Source: an uncultured Prevotellaceae bacterium
Lineage (GTDB): Bacteria > Bacteroidota > Bacteroidia > Bacteroidales > Bacteroidaceae
DNA length: 52,617 nt
NCBI GenBank assembly: GCA_902783165.1
Contig: CACZPU010000130.1
Span: forward strand, 1 to 52,617
Direction: 5' to 3'
The notes beneath the pieces were generated by a model. The model worked only from the letters and a program-made list of their open reading frames with translations. It searched no databases and had not been told where the DNA came from. Numbering within the stretch: position 1 is the first letter of the stretch; each line of letters begins with the position of its first letter. Shown in pieces: positions 41,138 to 49,739 of the stretch. Position numbers and translations under genes: made by a program.

Positions 41138-42802
41138 ATGAAGAGATTTTTGACCATACTCCTGGCGCTTGTCTGTACACTGATGATTGGTGCACAGAAA
41201 AAGACCACTACCACTACAAAAAGGAAGGCCGCCACTTCGGCTGTTCAGCAGCGGAAGCCGGCCGCCAAGAGTTCAACGGTCAAGAAATCAGTTTCTACAA
41301 CCACAAAGAAAACTCAAACCAAAAGGAGCTCTACAGCCAAGACGACAACAAGCAAGTCGAGTGCAAATGTCAGCACAGCCGAAATACGGGGGTTGAGAAA
41401 CCAACGTGCCGCCATCCAAAAGAAAATCAAGGAGCAGGAGCGGTTGCTGCAGGCCAACAAGGCTGATGTGAAGAAGCGTCTCGACAACCTTTTCGTCATC
41501 AACAGTGAGATAGAGCAGCACCAGCGTTCCATCAACGACATTGAGAAAGACATCACGCATATAGACGGTAATATTGACTTGTTGAAGACTCAGCTTGCCA
41601 CACTCGAGCAACAACTGAGCGACCGCAAACAGAAATATGTCAAATCGCTTCGCTATATGGCTCGTCATCGGAACATTCAAGATGAATTGATGTTCATCTT
41701 CTCTGCCAAGAGCCTGACACAGATGTACCGCCGCTTGCGATTTGTGCGGGCATACGGCTCTTATCAACGTGCACAGGGCGAACAAGTGAAGCAGAAGCAA
41801 GAGCAGATTGTCTCCAAACATCAGGAACTGGAACGTGTGAAAAAGGAGAAGAACAGTCTGTTGTACAAGGGAAAGAAGGAACAGGTGGCCTTGCAAGACA
41901 AACAGCAGGAACAGAAGAAAATGGTGACCGACTTGCAGCGCCAGCAGAAAACCATCCAGGGAATCATTGACGATCAGCGTAAGAAAGACCAGGAGTTGAA
42001 TGCCCAAATAGACAGGTTGGTGGCAGAAGAAGTGGCTAAAGCCCGTATTCGTGCTGCTGAGGAGGCGCGTAGGAAAGCTGCCGAGGCTGCTGCTGCCAAG
42101 AAGAAACGTGAGGAGGAACTGGCACGCAAGAAGGCTGAAGCAGAGCGGGCGGCTAAAGAAAACGAACTTCGTGTGAAGGAAGCACGCGAACGTGAGCGCC
42201 GGTTGAAGGAACAAGCGCGTGAGGCAGCACGGAAAAGGAGTGCCGAAGAGGCAGAAAGAGCCGAGCGCGAGGCGTTGGCTGCCCAGGCTGAGCGTGAGGC
42301 GGCTGAGCGTAAGGCTGAAGTAGACAGAAACCGCCACGACAGAGAGGTGGCTGAAGCAAAGCGTGAAAACGAGGCTGTTCGCGAAATGAATACGGAAGAC
42401 CGCAAACTGAGCAGCAACTTCGCTAATAACAAGGGACGTCTGCCGATGCCATTGACGGGCAAGATTGTACGCCACTACGGTCAGTACTGTGTGGAGGGGC
42501 TACGGGGTGTGACGCTCGACAGCAAGGGAATTAATATCAAGGGTGCTCCAGGCGCATCGGTGCGCTGTATCTTCAATGGCGTGGTGAGCCGTGTCTTCGG
42601 TTTCGGAAATACCAAGGTAGTGATGGTGCGCCATGGCAGCTACATCTCTGTTTATTGCAACCTCGCTTCCGTTAACGTGAATGTTGGGCAGCAGGTGAGC
42701 ACACGCCAGACACTGGGTTCGGTAGGCTCCGACCAGACATTGCAGTTCCAGTTATATCGACAAACCACCAAACTTAATCCTGAAGTTTGGCTGGGAAGAT
42801 AG
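41138..42802 (+). CDS. EnvC-like murein hydrolase activator (degenerate M23)
   Basis: 554 aa with a signal peptide (MKRFLTILLALVCTLMIGAQ), a Lys/Thr-rich linker (about 21-80), a long coiled coil (about 85-390, Glu/Lys/Ala/Arg-rich) and a C-terminal LytM/M23 domain (about 430-554). The zinc residues of active M23 peptidases are missing: the HxxxD motif is replaced by LDSKGINIKG, the HxH motif by LQFQLYRQ, and the HG-x-Y-x-x-Y-x-H loop reads RHGSYISVYCNL. That is the pattern of EnvC and NlpD, which activate amidases at the division site instead of cutting peptidoglycan. Confidence 0.92.
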   Translation: MKRFLTILLALVCTLMIGAQKKTTTTTKRKAATSAVQQRKPAAKSSTVKKSVSTTTKKTQTKRSSTAKTTTSKSSANVSTAEIRGLRNQRAAIQKKIKEQERLLQANKADVKKRLDNLFVINSEIEQHQRSINDIEKDITHIDGNIDLLKTQLATLEQQLSDRKQKYVKSLRYMARHRNIQDELMFIFSAKSLTQMYRRLRFVRAYGSYQRAQGEQVKQKQEQIVSKHQELERVKKEKNSLLYKGKKEQVALQDKQQEQKKMVTDLQRQQKTIQGIIDDQRKKDQELNAQIDRLVAEEVAKARIRAAEEARRKAAEAAAAKKKREEELARKKAEAERAAKENELRVKEARERERRLKEQAREAARKRSAEEAERAEREALAAQAEREAAERKAEVDRNRHDREVAEAKRENEAVREMNTEDRKLSSNFANNKGRLPMPLTGKIVRHYGQYCVEGLRGVTLDSKGINIKGAPGASVRCIFNGVVSRVFGFGNTKVVMVRHGSYISVYCNLASVNVNVGQQVSTRQTLGSVGSDQTLQFQLYRQTTKLNPEVWLGR

Positions 42803-42860
42803 CAATAGCGAATACTTGTTTCTTTGTCGTCTCTGATGCTTTGTTCCTTAGAATGAAGTG

Positions 42861-43976
42861 TTAGAACGTTATGCCGTCCAACAATTGGATGTAAGTGGCG
42901 ATGGCGTGTTCAATCTCTGGTATCTTGATGAATTCGTCAGCCGAATGCGAGCGGCTGCTTTCGCCAGGACCGAGCTTGAATGAAGGGAACCGCATCAATG
43001 CTTGGTCGGAAAGCGTGGGAGAACCGAAGGGCTGCATGCCCATATCTACGCAACGCCTTACAAGGGGATGTTGCGGGTCTATGTGAGAAGAGTGGAGGTG
43101 GAACGAGCGGGCTGTGACTTCGCTCTTCAGATGCTTGCGGATGAATTCAAACACATACTCGTTCTCATAATACTCGTTGGTCCGGATGTCAACCACCATG
43201 TCGCAGTGGTCGGGAATCACGTTGTGCTGTGTGCCGGCCTGAATCATCGTGACATTCATTTGTGTCTCGCCCAGAAACTCGCTTACCTTCTTGAACTTGT
43301 GGTTGTGCAACCAGTTGAGGTCGTCGAGTATTTCATAGATGGCATTCACGCCCTCATTGCGGGCAGCATGGCCAGATTTCCCATGAGCCTTCACGTCAAG
43401 AACCATTAAACCTTTTTCTGCAATGGCAGGCTGCATGCCTGTAGGCTCGCCCACAATGGCAACATCGATTTTGGGCAGAAGTGGCAAGATACGGCGGATG
43501 CCATTCACTCCCGACACCTCTTCCTCAGCAGAAGCCAAATAAATGATGTTATAGGGTTGCTGTTTCCAGCTTTCATGCCCGGCTTCTCCTGACAAAGGTT
43601 GCGCAGGTTGCACAAGTATGCGGAACACTTGCAGCAAAGACACTAGCCCGCCGCCGCAGTCGTTGCTGCCCAGTCCGTAGAGCCTGTCGCCTTCTGTGGT
43701 AGGGCAGAATGGGTCTTTGGTCCATGAATTCACCGCTCTCACGGTGTCGATATGGGCATTGAGCAGCAGGGTGGGGCGACTTTCATCATACTGCGGATCC
43801 ATCACCCAAAGGTTGTTGCCTTCTCTCCGAGGCATGAATCCATAGCTTTTGATGGCTTGTTCCAACACGTCAGCGGCCTTCTCCTCCTGTCGGCTCACAC
43901 TTGGTGTGGCGATAAGCCGTTTCAGCAGTTCCACAGCTTGTTCTGTATAGAATCTGTAATCTAAGTTATTCGTCAT
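42861..43976 (-). CDS. M20-family metallohydrolase (ArgE/DapE-like)
   Basis: 371 aa from ATG 43976; in-frame codons upstream to 44012 are excluded because they lie inside the promoter. Cytoplasmic dinuclear zinc hydrolase: LLNAHIDTVRAV gives the first His and Asp, GLGSNDCGGGL the bridging Asp, and LASAEEEVSGVNG the catalytic Glu-Glu pair; the dimerisation domain lies at about 175-285. ArgE-type enzymes remove an acyl group from acetyl- or succinyl-ornithine or citrulline in arginine synthesis; DapE acts on succinyl-diaminopimelate. The length and GLGSNDCGGG motif favour the ornithine/citrulline branch. Convergent with envC, 58 bp apart. Confidence 0.88.
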   Translation of the reverse strand: MTNNLDYRFYTEQAVELLKRLIATPSVSRQEEKAADVLEQAIKSYGFMPRREGNNLWVMDPQYDESRPTLLLNAHIDTVRAVNSWTKDPFCPTTEGDRLYGLGSNDCGGGLVSLLQVFRILVQPAQPLSGEAGHESWKQQPYNIIYLASAEEEVSGVNGIRRILPLLPKIDVAIVGEPTGMQPAIAEKGLMVLDVKAHGKSGHAARNEGVNAIYEILDDLNWLHNHKFKKVSEFLGETQMNVTMIQAGTQHNVIPDHCDMVVDIRTNEYYENEYVFEFIRKHLKSEVTARSFHLHSSHIDPQHPLVRRCVDMGMQPFGSPTLSDQALMRFPSFKLGPGESSRSHSADEFIKIPEIEHAIATYIQLLDGITF

Positions 43977-44001
43977 GAGTGTTCCGTGATGTATTCGGTA
44001 G

Positions 44002-44032
44002 CAAAGATACAAATAGTCGAGAGCAGAACAAA
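44002..44032 (-). promoter_or_regulatory. Proximal promoter of the M20 gene
   Basis: Minus-strand TTTG (44029-44032), 19-bp spacer, perfect -7 box TATCTTTG (44002-44009). The transcript starts near 43996, 20 nt before the start codon. Confidence 0.8.
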
Positions 44033-44087
44033 ATAAATGTTTTTATTTTTTTTATGCCTAGACGAAGTAAGTTCGCGATTTCTATTG

Positions 44088-44118
44088 CAAAGATACAAAT
44101 AAACGAGCATAGAACAAA
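44088..44118 (-). promoter_or_regulatory. Distal duplicate promoter of the M20 gene
   Basis: A second TTTG (44115-44118), 19 bp and TATCTTTG (44088-44095) with the same flanks as the proximal copy, exactly 86 bp upstream. The two blocks are imperfect direct repeats of about 55 bp. Confidence 0.75.
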
Positions 44119-44189
44119 ACAAATGGTTTTGTTTTTTGTTGTTGATGGCCAGTGGCTTTGTTCATGTCGGGCTTCCCTTTTTGCCCCAA

Positions 44190-45377
44190 TCAGTCGCGGA
44201 TGTTGGGAAGCCAATAGGTGACGATGCCAATAAGCGGGAGGAAAGCCGTGATTTGGAACACGAATTGGATGTCATAAGCATCGGCTATCCATCCGAAAAT
44301 GGCCGAACCTATGCCGCCAAGTCCGAAAGAAAGTCCGAAGAAAGCACCCGAAATCATCCCGACATTGCCAGGCAAAAGTTCAGTGGCGTAGACCAGTATG
44401 GCCGACATGGCCGACGAAATGATCATTCCCACCACAACGGCCAGTATGATGGTCCATGTGAGATTGGCATAGGGAAGCAGCATGGCAAACGGTGCTGCGC
44501 CGAGAATAGAGCCCCAGATGACATATTTGCGCCCATAGCGGTCGCCCACTTCTCCTCCGACAATGAGTCCAATTGCCGATGCAAGGAGAAAACCAAACAG
44601 CACATATTGGGACGACTGCACCGACATGCCGAATTTGTCAATCATGTAAAAGGTGAGATAACTCTGTATGTTCGCCATATAAAAGTCTTTTGAGAACATC
44701 AGTAGTAGCAGCACCAGCAAAGCGATGACGATTTGATGACGAGACAGATGGCTGCTGTTCTGAAGGTCGAACTTGGATTTCCCTTTGCCGTAAAGTTCCA
44801 GTTGGTGACGGTACCATTTGCCAATACGTGTCAGCAGATAGATGGCAACAAGAGCGAAAAGCCCCAGCCAGCGAATGGAACCTTGTCCGTGGGGCACGAT
44901 GAACAGTGCCACAATGATGGGACCGATGGCGCGCCCGATGTTCCCGCCTACCTGAAACACCGACTGCGCCATGCCTTTTGCGCCTCCAGAAGCCATGCGC
45001 GCCACTTTCGACGACTCGGGGTGAAGCACCGACGAGCCACAGCCTACAAGGGCTACGGCTACAAGAATCATGAAAAAGCTGTTGGCGGCAGAGAGCAGCA
45101 GAAGCCCGGACAAGGTGAAGCACATGCCAAGGACCAGTCCGTAGGGGCGAGGGTGCTTGTCGGAATAATAACCCACCAATGGTTGAAGAAGTGAGGAAGT
45201 GAGCTGGTTGACCAGCGTAATGGCGCCTATTTGCAGGAAACTCAAGCCTAACGATTCCTTGATCATCGGATAGATAGATGGGATGACCGACTGGAACATG
45301 TCGTTTAGCAAATGGCCGATGCTCACCATGAGCAGCACCGAGACAACCGCTTTTTCTCCGTTTTTGTTTCTTCTCAT
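44190..45377 (-). CDS. MFS transporter (fosmidomycin-resistance Fsr-like)
   Basis: 395 aa, twelve membrane helices in two groups of six with a central cytoplasmic loop (about 180-210). The sequence SIGHLLNDMFQSVIPSIYPM near the N-terminus, LQPLVGYYSDKHPRPY with the MFS loop 2-3 D-x-x-x-R-like motif, and GEVGDRYGRKYVIWG in the second half match the Fsr branch of the major facilitator superfamily, drug:proton antiporters. The start MRRNKNGEK was chosen because a -7 box lies at 45404-45411, downstream of alternative in-frame codons. Natural substrate unknown. Confidence 0.9.
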   Translation of the reverse strand: MRRNKNGEKAVVSVLLMVSIGHLLNDMFQSVIPSIYPMIKESLGLSFLQIGAITLVNQLTSSLLQPLVGYYSDKHPRPYGLVLGMCFTLSGLLLLSAANSFFMILVAVALVGCGSSVLHPESSKVARMASGGAKGMAQSVFQVGGNIGRAIGPIIVALFIVPHGQGSIRWLGLFALVAIYLLTRIGKWYRHQLELYGKGKSKFDLQNSSHLSRHQIVIALLVLLLLMFSKDFYMANIQSYLTFYMIDKFGMSVQSSQYVLFGFLLASAIGLIVGGEVGDRYGRKYVIWGSILGAAPFAMLLPYANLTWTIILAVVVGMIISSAMSAILVYATELLPGNVGMISGAFFGLSFGLGGIGSAIFGWIADAYDIQFVFQITAFLPLIGIVTYWLPNIRD

Positions 45378-45403
45378 TTTTAAGTAGTGGGTGTATGCGC
45401 ATG

Positions 45404-45411
45404 CAAAGATA
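45404..45411 (-). promoter_or_regulatory. -7 promoter box of the MFS gene
   Basis: CAAAGATA reads TATCTTTG on the minus strand, 27 bp before the chosen start. Confidence 0.55.
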
Positions 45412-45473
45412 ATGCATTTATTTTTATCCAATCATACCATTCCGGCTAAAAAACCAAATTCTTTCAAATTTTT

Positions 45474-45505
45474 TTTCGTTAGTTCGGATTTTATTATTAT
45501 CTTTG
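45474..45505 (+). promoter_or_regulatory. Promoter of the acyl-CoA ligase gene
   Basis: TTTC (45474-45477, one mismatch), 20-bp spacer, perfect -7 box TATCTTTG (45498-45505); leader of about 18 nt. Confidence 0.65.
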
Positions 45506-45528
45506 CATAACATAAAAGATGATGGCGT

Positions 45529-47337
45529 ATGCAGAATAATAGTCACCTTTCGGTGCTCATTCATGAGCAGGCGAAGAAATACGGAGAGAAAACAGCCCTG
45601 AACTATCGTGAGTTCGGAAGTCTGGAATGGAAAACCGTTTCCTGGAATGAGTTCTCAAACTACGTGAAACAGGTGAGCAATGCCATGCTGAATCTGGGTG
45701 TCCGGGTGCATGAGAATCTGGGCGTGTTCTCGCAGAACACAGTGCAGTCGCTATATACCGACTTCGGAGCATTCGGCATTCGTGCAGTATCTGTGCCTCT
45801 CTATGCCACAAGCAGCGAGCAGCAGATACAGCATATTGTGGGCGATGCCGAAATAAGGTTTCTTTTCGTGGGTGAACAAGAACAATATGACAAGGCGCAT
45901 CGTGTGCTGCCTTTATGCCCTTCTCTTGAAAAGATAATTGTCTTCGACCGCTCTGTTCGCTTGGCAAAAGGCGATCCGAGCTCCATCTATTTCGATGAGT
46001 TCTTGCAGCTGGGAGCCAACTTCCCGAGGCAAAGCGAGGTGGAGGTGCTTTGGAGTCAGGCCAATTGGGACGATTTGGCAAACATCCTCTATACAAGTGG
46101 AACAACAGGAGAGTCGAAAGGTGTCATGCTCACTTACGGCCAGTATCATGCCGCTTTCGAGGCAAACGACAAGTGCGTGCCAGTTGGAGAGAACGACCGT
46201 GTGATGAATTTCCTTCCAATCACGCATATTTTTGAACGCGGATGGCTGTTCCTTTGTTTTACCGAAGGCGCGGAAATCATCGTTAATACCTATCCCAAAG
46301 AAATCCAGCAGTCGATGCGCGAGATGCATCCGACATGCATGTGTGCCGTTCCCCGCTTTTGGGAGAAGGTGTATATTGGCGTAAAAGATAAAATCGACAA
46401 GGCCAATGCCGTGGAGCGCAAATTGTTCAAGCGCGCCTTGAGTGTGGGCAGGAAATACCATGCCGAATATTTGAGCAAGGGCAAAAGGCCTCCATTGTCG
46501 CTGAAACTTGAATACGAGACTTTCGACAAGACGCTTTTTTCTTTGGTGCGTAAACAGTTGGGATTGGAACATGGCAACATTTTCCCAACTGCCGGTTCTT
46601 ACGTGTCGTCTGAGGTGGAGGAATTCACCCATTCTGTTGGAATATGTATGATTGTTGGATATGGCCTTACCGAGAGTCTTGCCACGGTGTCGTGCGACCA
46701 CAAAGGCGAACCGTATACCATTGGCAGCGTGGGACAGCCCATTGAAGGCATTGAGATACGTATTGGCGAGAATGACGAAATACTCCTCAAAGGACCGACC
46801 ATCACTAAAGGTTATTATAAGCGTGATGCGCTGAACAAACAGTGTTTTACCGAAGACGGATTCTTCAAGACGGGTGATGCCGGCTATGTTCAAGGTGGAG
46901 AATTGTTCTTGAAAGAACGTATTAAGGAATTGTTCAAAACGAGTAACGGTAAATACATTGCCCCACAGATGATAGAGTCGAGACTGTTGGTTGACAAATA
47001 TGTGGAGCAGATTGCTGTGATTGCCGACCAGCGTAAATTCGTTTCAGCTCTCATTGTTCCGTCTTTCCCGGAACTTGAAGATTTTGCCAAGAGCAACAAT
47101 ATCCCGTTCAAGAGCAATGAGGATTTGTGCGCCAACCCTCTTATCATTCAAATGATTGCCGAGCGAATAGAGACTCTTCAGCAACAACTGGCCAACTATG
47201 AGAAAATCAAACGTTTCAAATTGCTGCCAAAACCATTTACAATGGAGGATGGAGAGCTTACAAACACGTTGAAGATTAAGCGTGCAGTTCTCAATAAAAA
47301 CTATGCGGAGCAGATAGAAGAAATGTACGTGGAATGA
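45529..47337 (+). CDS. Long-chain acyl-CoA synthetase (AMP-forming)
   Basis: 602-aa ANL-superfamily enzyme that activates a fatty acid as acyl-AMP and transfers it to CoA. The nucleotide loop ILYTSGTTGESKGVMLTYG (about 188-206), the VGYGLTES motif (about 380) and the FKTGDAGYV / ERIKELFKTSNGKYIAPQMIE region with the C-terminal catalytic Lys motif are intact. Length and the FLPITHIFERGW segment place it with bacterial FadD15/FACL-type enzymes. It recycles free or exogenous fatty acids at the inner membrane. Followed by prfB with its own promoter. Confidence 0.94.
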   Translation: MQNNSHLSVLIHEQAKKYGEKTALNYREFGSLEWKTVSWNEFSNYVKQVSNAMLNLGVRVHENLGVFSQNTVQSLYTDFGAFGIRAVSVPLYATSSEQQIQHIVGDAEIRFLFVGEQEQYDKAHRVLPLCPSLEKIIVFDRSVRLAKGDPSSIYFDEFLQLGANFPRQSEVEVLWSQANWDDLANILYTSGTTGESKGVMLTYGQYHAAFEANDKCVPVGENDRVMNFLPITHIFERGWLFLCFTEGAEIIVNTYPKEIQQSMREMHPTCMCAVPRFWEKVYIGVKDKIDKANAVERKLFKRALSVGRKYHAEYLSKGKRPPLSLKLEYETFDKTLFSLVRKQLGLEHGNIFPTAGSYVSSEVEEFTHSVGICMIVGYGLTESLATVSCDHKGEPYTIGSVGQPIEGIEIRIGENDEILLKGPTITKGYYKRDALNKQCFTEDGFFKTGDAGYVQGGELFLKERIKELFKTSNGKYIAPQMIESRLLVDKYVEQIAVIADQRKFVSALIVPSFPELEDFAKSNNIPFKSNEDLCANPLIIQMIAERIETLQQQLANYEKIKRFKLLPKPFTMEDGELTNTLKIKRAVLNKNYAEQIEEMYVE

Positions 47338-47367
47338 GTCTGGTAGGCATGTTTCCTTGATAATGGC

Positions 47368-47398
47368 TTTGCTGTTAGGAAAACAATTGCTACCTTTG
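47368..47398 (+). promoter_or_regulatory. Promoter of prfB
   Basis: TTTG (47368-47371), 19-bp spacer, perfect -7 box TACCTTTG (47391-47398). The transcript starts near 47404, which excludes in-frame starts before 47429. Confidence 0.85.
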
Positions 47399-47428
47399 TG
47401 GCTCGGAATAGCGATTTATTCAGTCAGA

Positions 47429-48550
47429 ATGATTACACAAGACCAATTGAAAGATGTTTTGGATCGTGCAGACAAGTTGAAGCACTATCTGAAAATAGAT
47501 GAAAGACAAATAGAATTCGAGGAAGAAGATTTGCGCACTCAAGCCCCTGACTTTTGGGACGACCCTAAACGTGCGCAACTGCAAATGAAGAAAGTGAAAG
47601 GTATCAAGCGATGGCTTGATGGCTATAAAGAGGTGCGTACCTATGCCGATGAACTGCAGTTGGCTTTTGACTTTTTCCATGAGGAAATGGTTTCCGAAGA
47701 AGAGGTTGACGAAGACTACAGAAAGGCGATAACCGCCATTGAAGACCTTGAGTTGAAAAACATGCTTCGTCAGAAGGAGGATCCAATGGATTGCGTGTTG
47801 AAAATCAACTCTGGAGCTGGTGGAACCGAGAGTCAAGACTGGGCTTCGATGCTGATGCGTATGTATATGCGTTGGGCAGAGGCACATGGACATAAGGTGA
47901 CAGTATCCAACTTGCAAGATGGAGACGAGGCTGGCATCAAGAGCGTGACAATGGAAATAGAAGGTGGTGAGTATGCCTATGGATTCCTGAAAAGTGAGAA
48001 TGGTGTTCACCGACTGGTTCGTGTGTCGCCTTTCAATGCCCAGGGTAAGCGCATGACCAGCTTTGCATCAGTGTTCGTGTCACCTCTTGTTGACGATACC
48101 ATTGAGGTTTATGTTGATCCTGCTAAACTGTCGTGGGATACCTTCCGCAGTTCTGGTGCCGGAGGTCAGAATGTGAACAAGGTGGAGTCGGGTGTTCGCC
48201 TGCGCTATTGGTATACCGATCCGGATACAGGCGAGGAAGAGGAGATACTCATTGAGAACACAGAGACTCGTGACCAACCCAAGAACAAAGAGCGTGCCAT
48301 GACGTTGTTGAAGTCGCAATTATACGACCGTGCCATGAAGAAGCGCTTGGAAGCGCAGGCTAAGATAGAGGCAGGCAAAAAGAAAATAGAGTGGGGCAGT
48401 CAGATACGCAGTTATGTGTTTGATGACCGACGGGTGAAAGATCATCGAACCAACTATCAAACCACCGATGTGGACGGTGTTATGGATGGAAAGATTGATG
48501 GCTTCATCAAGGCCTACCTCATGGAGTTTCCTGTTACAGACGAAGAGTAG
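47429..48550 (+). CDS. prfB: Peptide chain release factor 2
   Basis: 373-aa class I release factor that reads UGA and UAA and triggers peptidyl-tRNA hydrolysis. The GGQ loop is GAGGQNVNKVESGVRL (about 250) and the stop-codon reading tripeptide SPF is in VRVSPFNAQGKR (about 196). It starts MITQDQLKDVLDRADKLKHYL. Many bacterial prfB genes have an in-frame UGA and a +1 frameshift near codon 25; here the matching place (codons 20-23, TAT CTG AAA ATA) reads straight through, so the autoregulatory frameshift is absent. The start at 47429 fits the promoter. Confidence 0.97.
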   Translation: MITQDQLKDVLDRADKLKHYLKIDERQIEFEEEDLRTQAPDFWDDPKRAQLQMKKVKGIKRWLDGYKEVRTYADELQLAFDFFHEEMVSEEEVDEDYRKAITAIEDLELKNMLRQKEDPMDCVLKINSGAGGTESQDWASMLMRMYMRWAEAHGHKVTVSNLQDGDEAGIKSVTMEIEGGEYAYGFLKSENGVHRLVRVSPFNAQGKRMTSFASVFVSPLVDDTIEVYVDPAKLSWDTFRSSGAGGQNVNKVESGVRLRYWYTDPDTGEEEEILIENTETRDQPKNKERAMTLLKSQLYDRAMKKRLEAQAKIEAGKKKIEWGSQIRSYVFDDRRVKDHRTNYQTTDVDGVMDGKIDGFIKAYLMEFPVTDEE

Positions 48551-48634
48551 CATAGGAAAAGGCCTCCTGTTTGGACAATTATAATAAGGAATATAAATAT
48601 AATAAGAATAAACACATAAATAATATTTTGAATT

Positions 48635-48778
48635 ATGAGCAAGAAAAGAAAAGTTCAGCGTGCACGCCATGAAGAGAAAGAGGCTAAAAAGGCCCAAAAA
48701 GTCATCAATTGGATATTCGGTGTGTTGGTGGTTTTGGCCATTGTGCTTGTCGTTTATCTGATGGCCGTTGGTGTGTAG
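48635..48778 (+). CDS. 47-aa single-span membrane protein
   Basis: ATG 48635 to TAG 48776-48778. A very basic cytoplasmic segment (MSKKRKVQRARHEEKEAKKA) is followed by one membrane helix (INWIFGVLVVLAIVLVVYLM, about 24-43) and AVGV. The charge pattern predicts N-in topology. It lies between prfB and the CYTH gene in the same direction with short gaps. The family is not known to me; the clean composition makes it a likely real small protein. Confidence 0.65.
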   Translation: MSKKRKVQRARHEEKEAKKAQKVINWIFGVLVVLAIVLVVYLMAVGV

Positions 48779-48800
48779 ATTCACAGCCGAAAGCAGGGCA

Positions 48801-49313
48801 ATGAGTGGTATAGAAATAGAGCGAAAGTTCTTGGTGCGTGGGGAAGGCTATCGGCAGCAGGCCGAAAGCAACAGTCGTATCAAGCAAGGTTATATTGGTT
48901 GTAACACTTGTTCGGTGCGTGTTCGTATTCGAGACAATCGTGGATTCCTTACCATCAAAGGTCCTTCGAAAAATGGTGGTTTGAGCCGATACGAGTTTGA
49001 AAAGGAAATATCACTCGTAGAGGCTCAACATCTGATGGAACTGTGCGATCCAGGCATCATAGACAAAACACGCTATTTGGTGCGTTGCGGAAATCACGTC
49101 TTTGAAGTGGACGAGTTCTATGGCGACAATGCGGGGCTGGTGATAGCCGAGGTGGAATTATCACATGAGGATGAAAAATTTGATAAACCCGTTTTCATCG
49201 GTGATGAGGTGACGGGTGACCGGCGCTTCCATAATAGTTATCTCAGGGCAATGCCTTTTATTGTTTGGCGCGGCACCATACCCAAAGCATACCGACACAT
49301 AGCGTTAGAGTAG
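48801..49313 (+). CDS. CYTH domain protein
   Basis: 170 aa from ATG 48801 (MSGIEIERKFLV). The EIERKFLV strand carries the E-x-E-x-K signature of the triphosphate tunnel metalloenzymes, and further strands contribute basic and acidic residues (SVRVRIRDNRGFLTIKG, GLSRYEFEKEI, FEVDEFYGDNAGLVIAEVEL). The family includes inorganic triphosphatases and thiamine triphosphatase, and this short form resembles bacterial inorganic triphosphatases. Its last 56 bp overlap the end of the convergent VanZ gene. Confidence 0.92.
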   Translation: MSGIEIERKFLVRGEGYRQQAESNSRIKQGYIGCNTCSVRVRIRDNRGFLTIKGPSKNGGLSRYEFEKEISLVEAQHLMELCDPGIIDKTRYLVRCGNHVFEVDEFYGDNAGLVIAEVELSHEDEKFDKPVFIGDEVTGDRRFHNSYLRAMPFIVWRGTIPKAYRHIALE

Positions 49314-49674
49314 CTCCGGTGCAGTTGGCGGCGAAGTCGAGCCATTCGCCACTACGATTGCCTCCAGTGCAGTTTTCCTGAATTATTTCTATTAGTCCGC
49401 TCATCAACATGGGTGCAAGCCATCCACACAAGAGTAGATTCTTAACATGGGTGGATAGGGTGAAATGGCGTTCTTTCTCGGATAGGTTTTTCCAGTATTC
49501 CACCCAAATGAGGAGGCAGAGTATTGCATACATGCCAATGTGTGTCCACTTGTCGATGAATGCTGTATGTTTGAGAGGCGTTTCAGGAACGGGCATCAGA
49601 CAAACAATCCAAACAGCAATGATGCAAATGGACGAAAGCGGGTAGTTCTTCAATAGTTGTTTGAGCCGATGCAT
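49258..49674 (-). CDS. VanZ family membrane protein
   Basis: 138 aa with four hydrophobic segments (about 13-30, 45-62, 82-100, 114-134). The motif DKWTHIGMYAILCLLIW after the first helix and the GLIEIIQ...GEWLDFAANCTGA region match the VanZ-like family (named for a teicoplanin-resistance gene; general function unknown). Its 3' end overlaps the convergent CYTH gene by 56 bp. A -7 box lies at 49692-49699. Confidence 0.88.
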   Translation of the reverse strand: MHRLKQLLKNYPLSSICIIAVWIVCLMPVPETPLKHTAFIDKWTHIGMYAILCLLIWVEYWKNLSEKERHFTLSTHVKNLLLCGWLAPMLMSGLIEIIQENCTGGNRSGEWLDFAANCTGATLTLCVGMLWVWCRAKQ

Positions 49675-49691
49675 TATCTTCTATTTTGTTG

Positions 49692-49699
49692 CAAAAGTA
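49692..49699 (-). promoter_or_regulatory. -7 promoter box of the VanZ gene
   Basis: CAAAAGTA reads TACTTTTG on the minus strand, 18 bp before the start codon; a second minus-strand TATCTTTG lies at 49725-49732. Confidence 0.5.
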
Positions 49700-49739
49700 C
49701 ATCTTTTTTTAGAATTATTGTTGTCAAAGATATGTTAAT

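Noticed and set aside
41288..42475. 395-codon minus-strand frame, very Leu/Phe/Cys-rich
   Set aside because: Mirror of the repetitive Lys/Glu/Ala coiled coil of the EnvC-like gene; no family match and no promoter.
45913..46893. 326-codon minus-strand frame
   Set aside because: Antisense to the acyl-CoA ligase, whose motifs are intact; composition is His/Cys-rich and unlike a real protein.
47357..47428. Longer prfB start at 47357
   Set aside because: It overlaps the promoter boxes at 47368-47398 and adds 24 residues absent from RF2.
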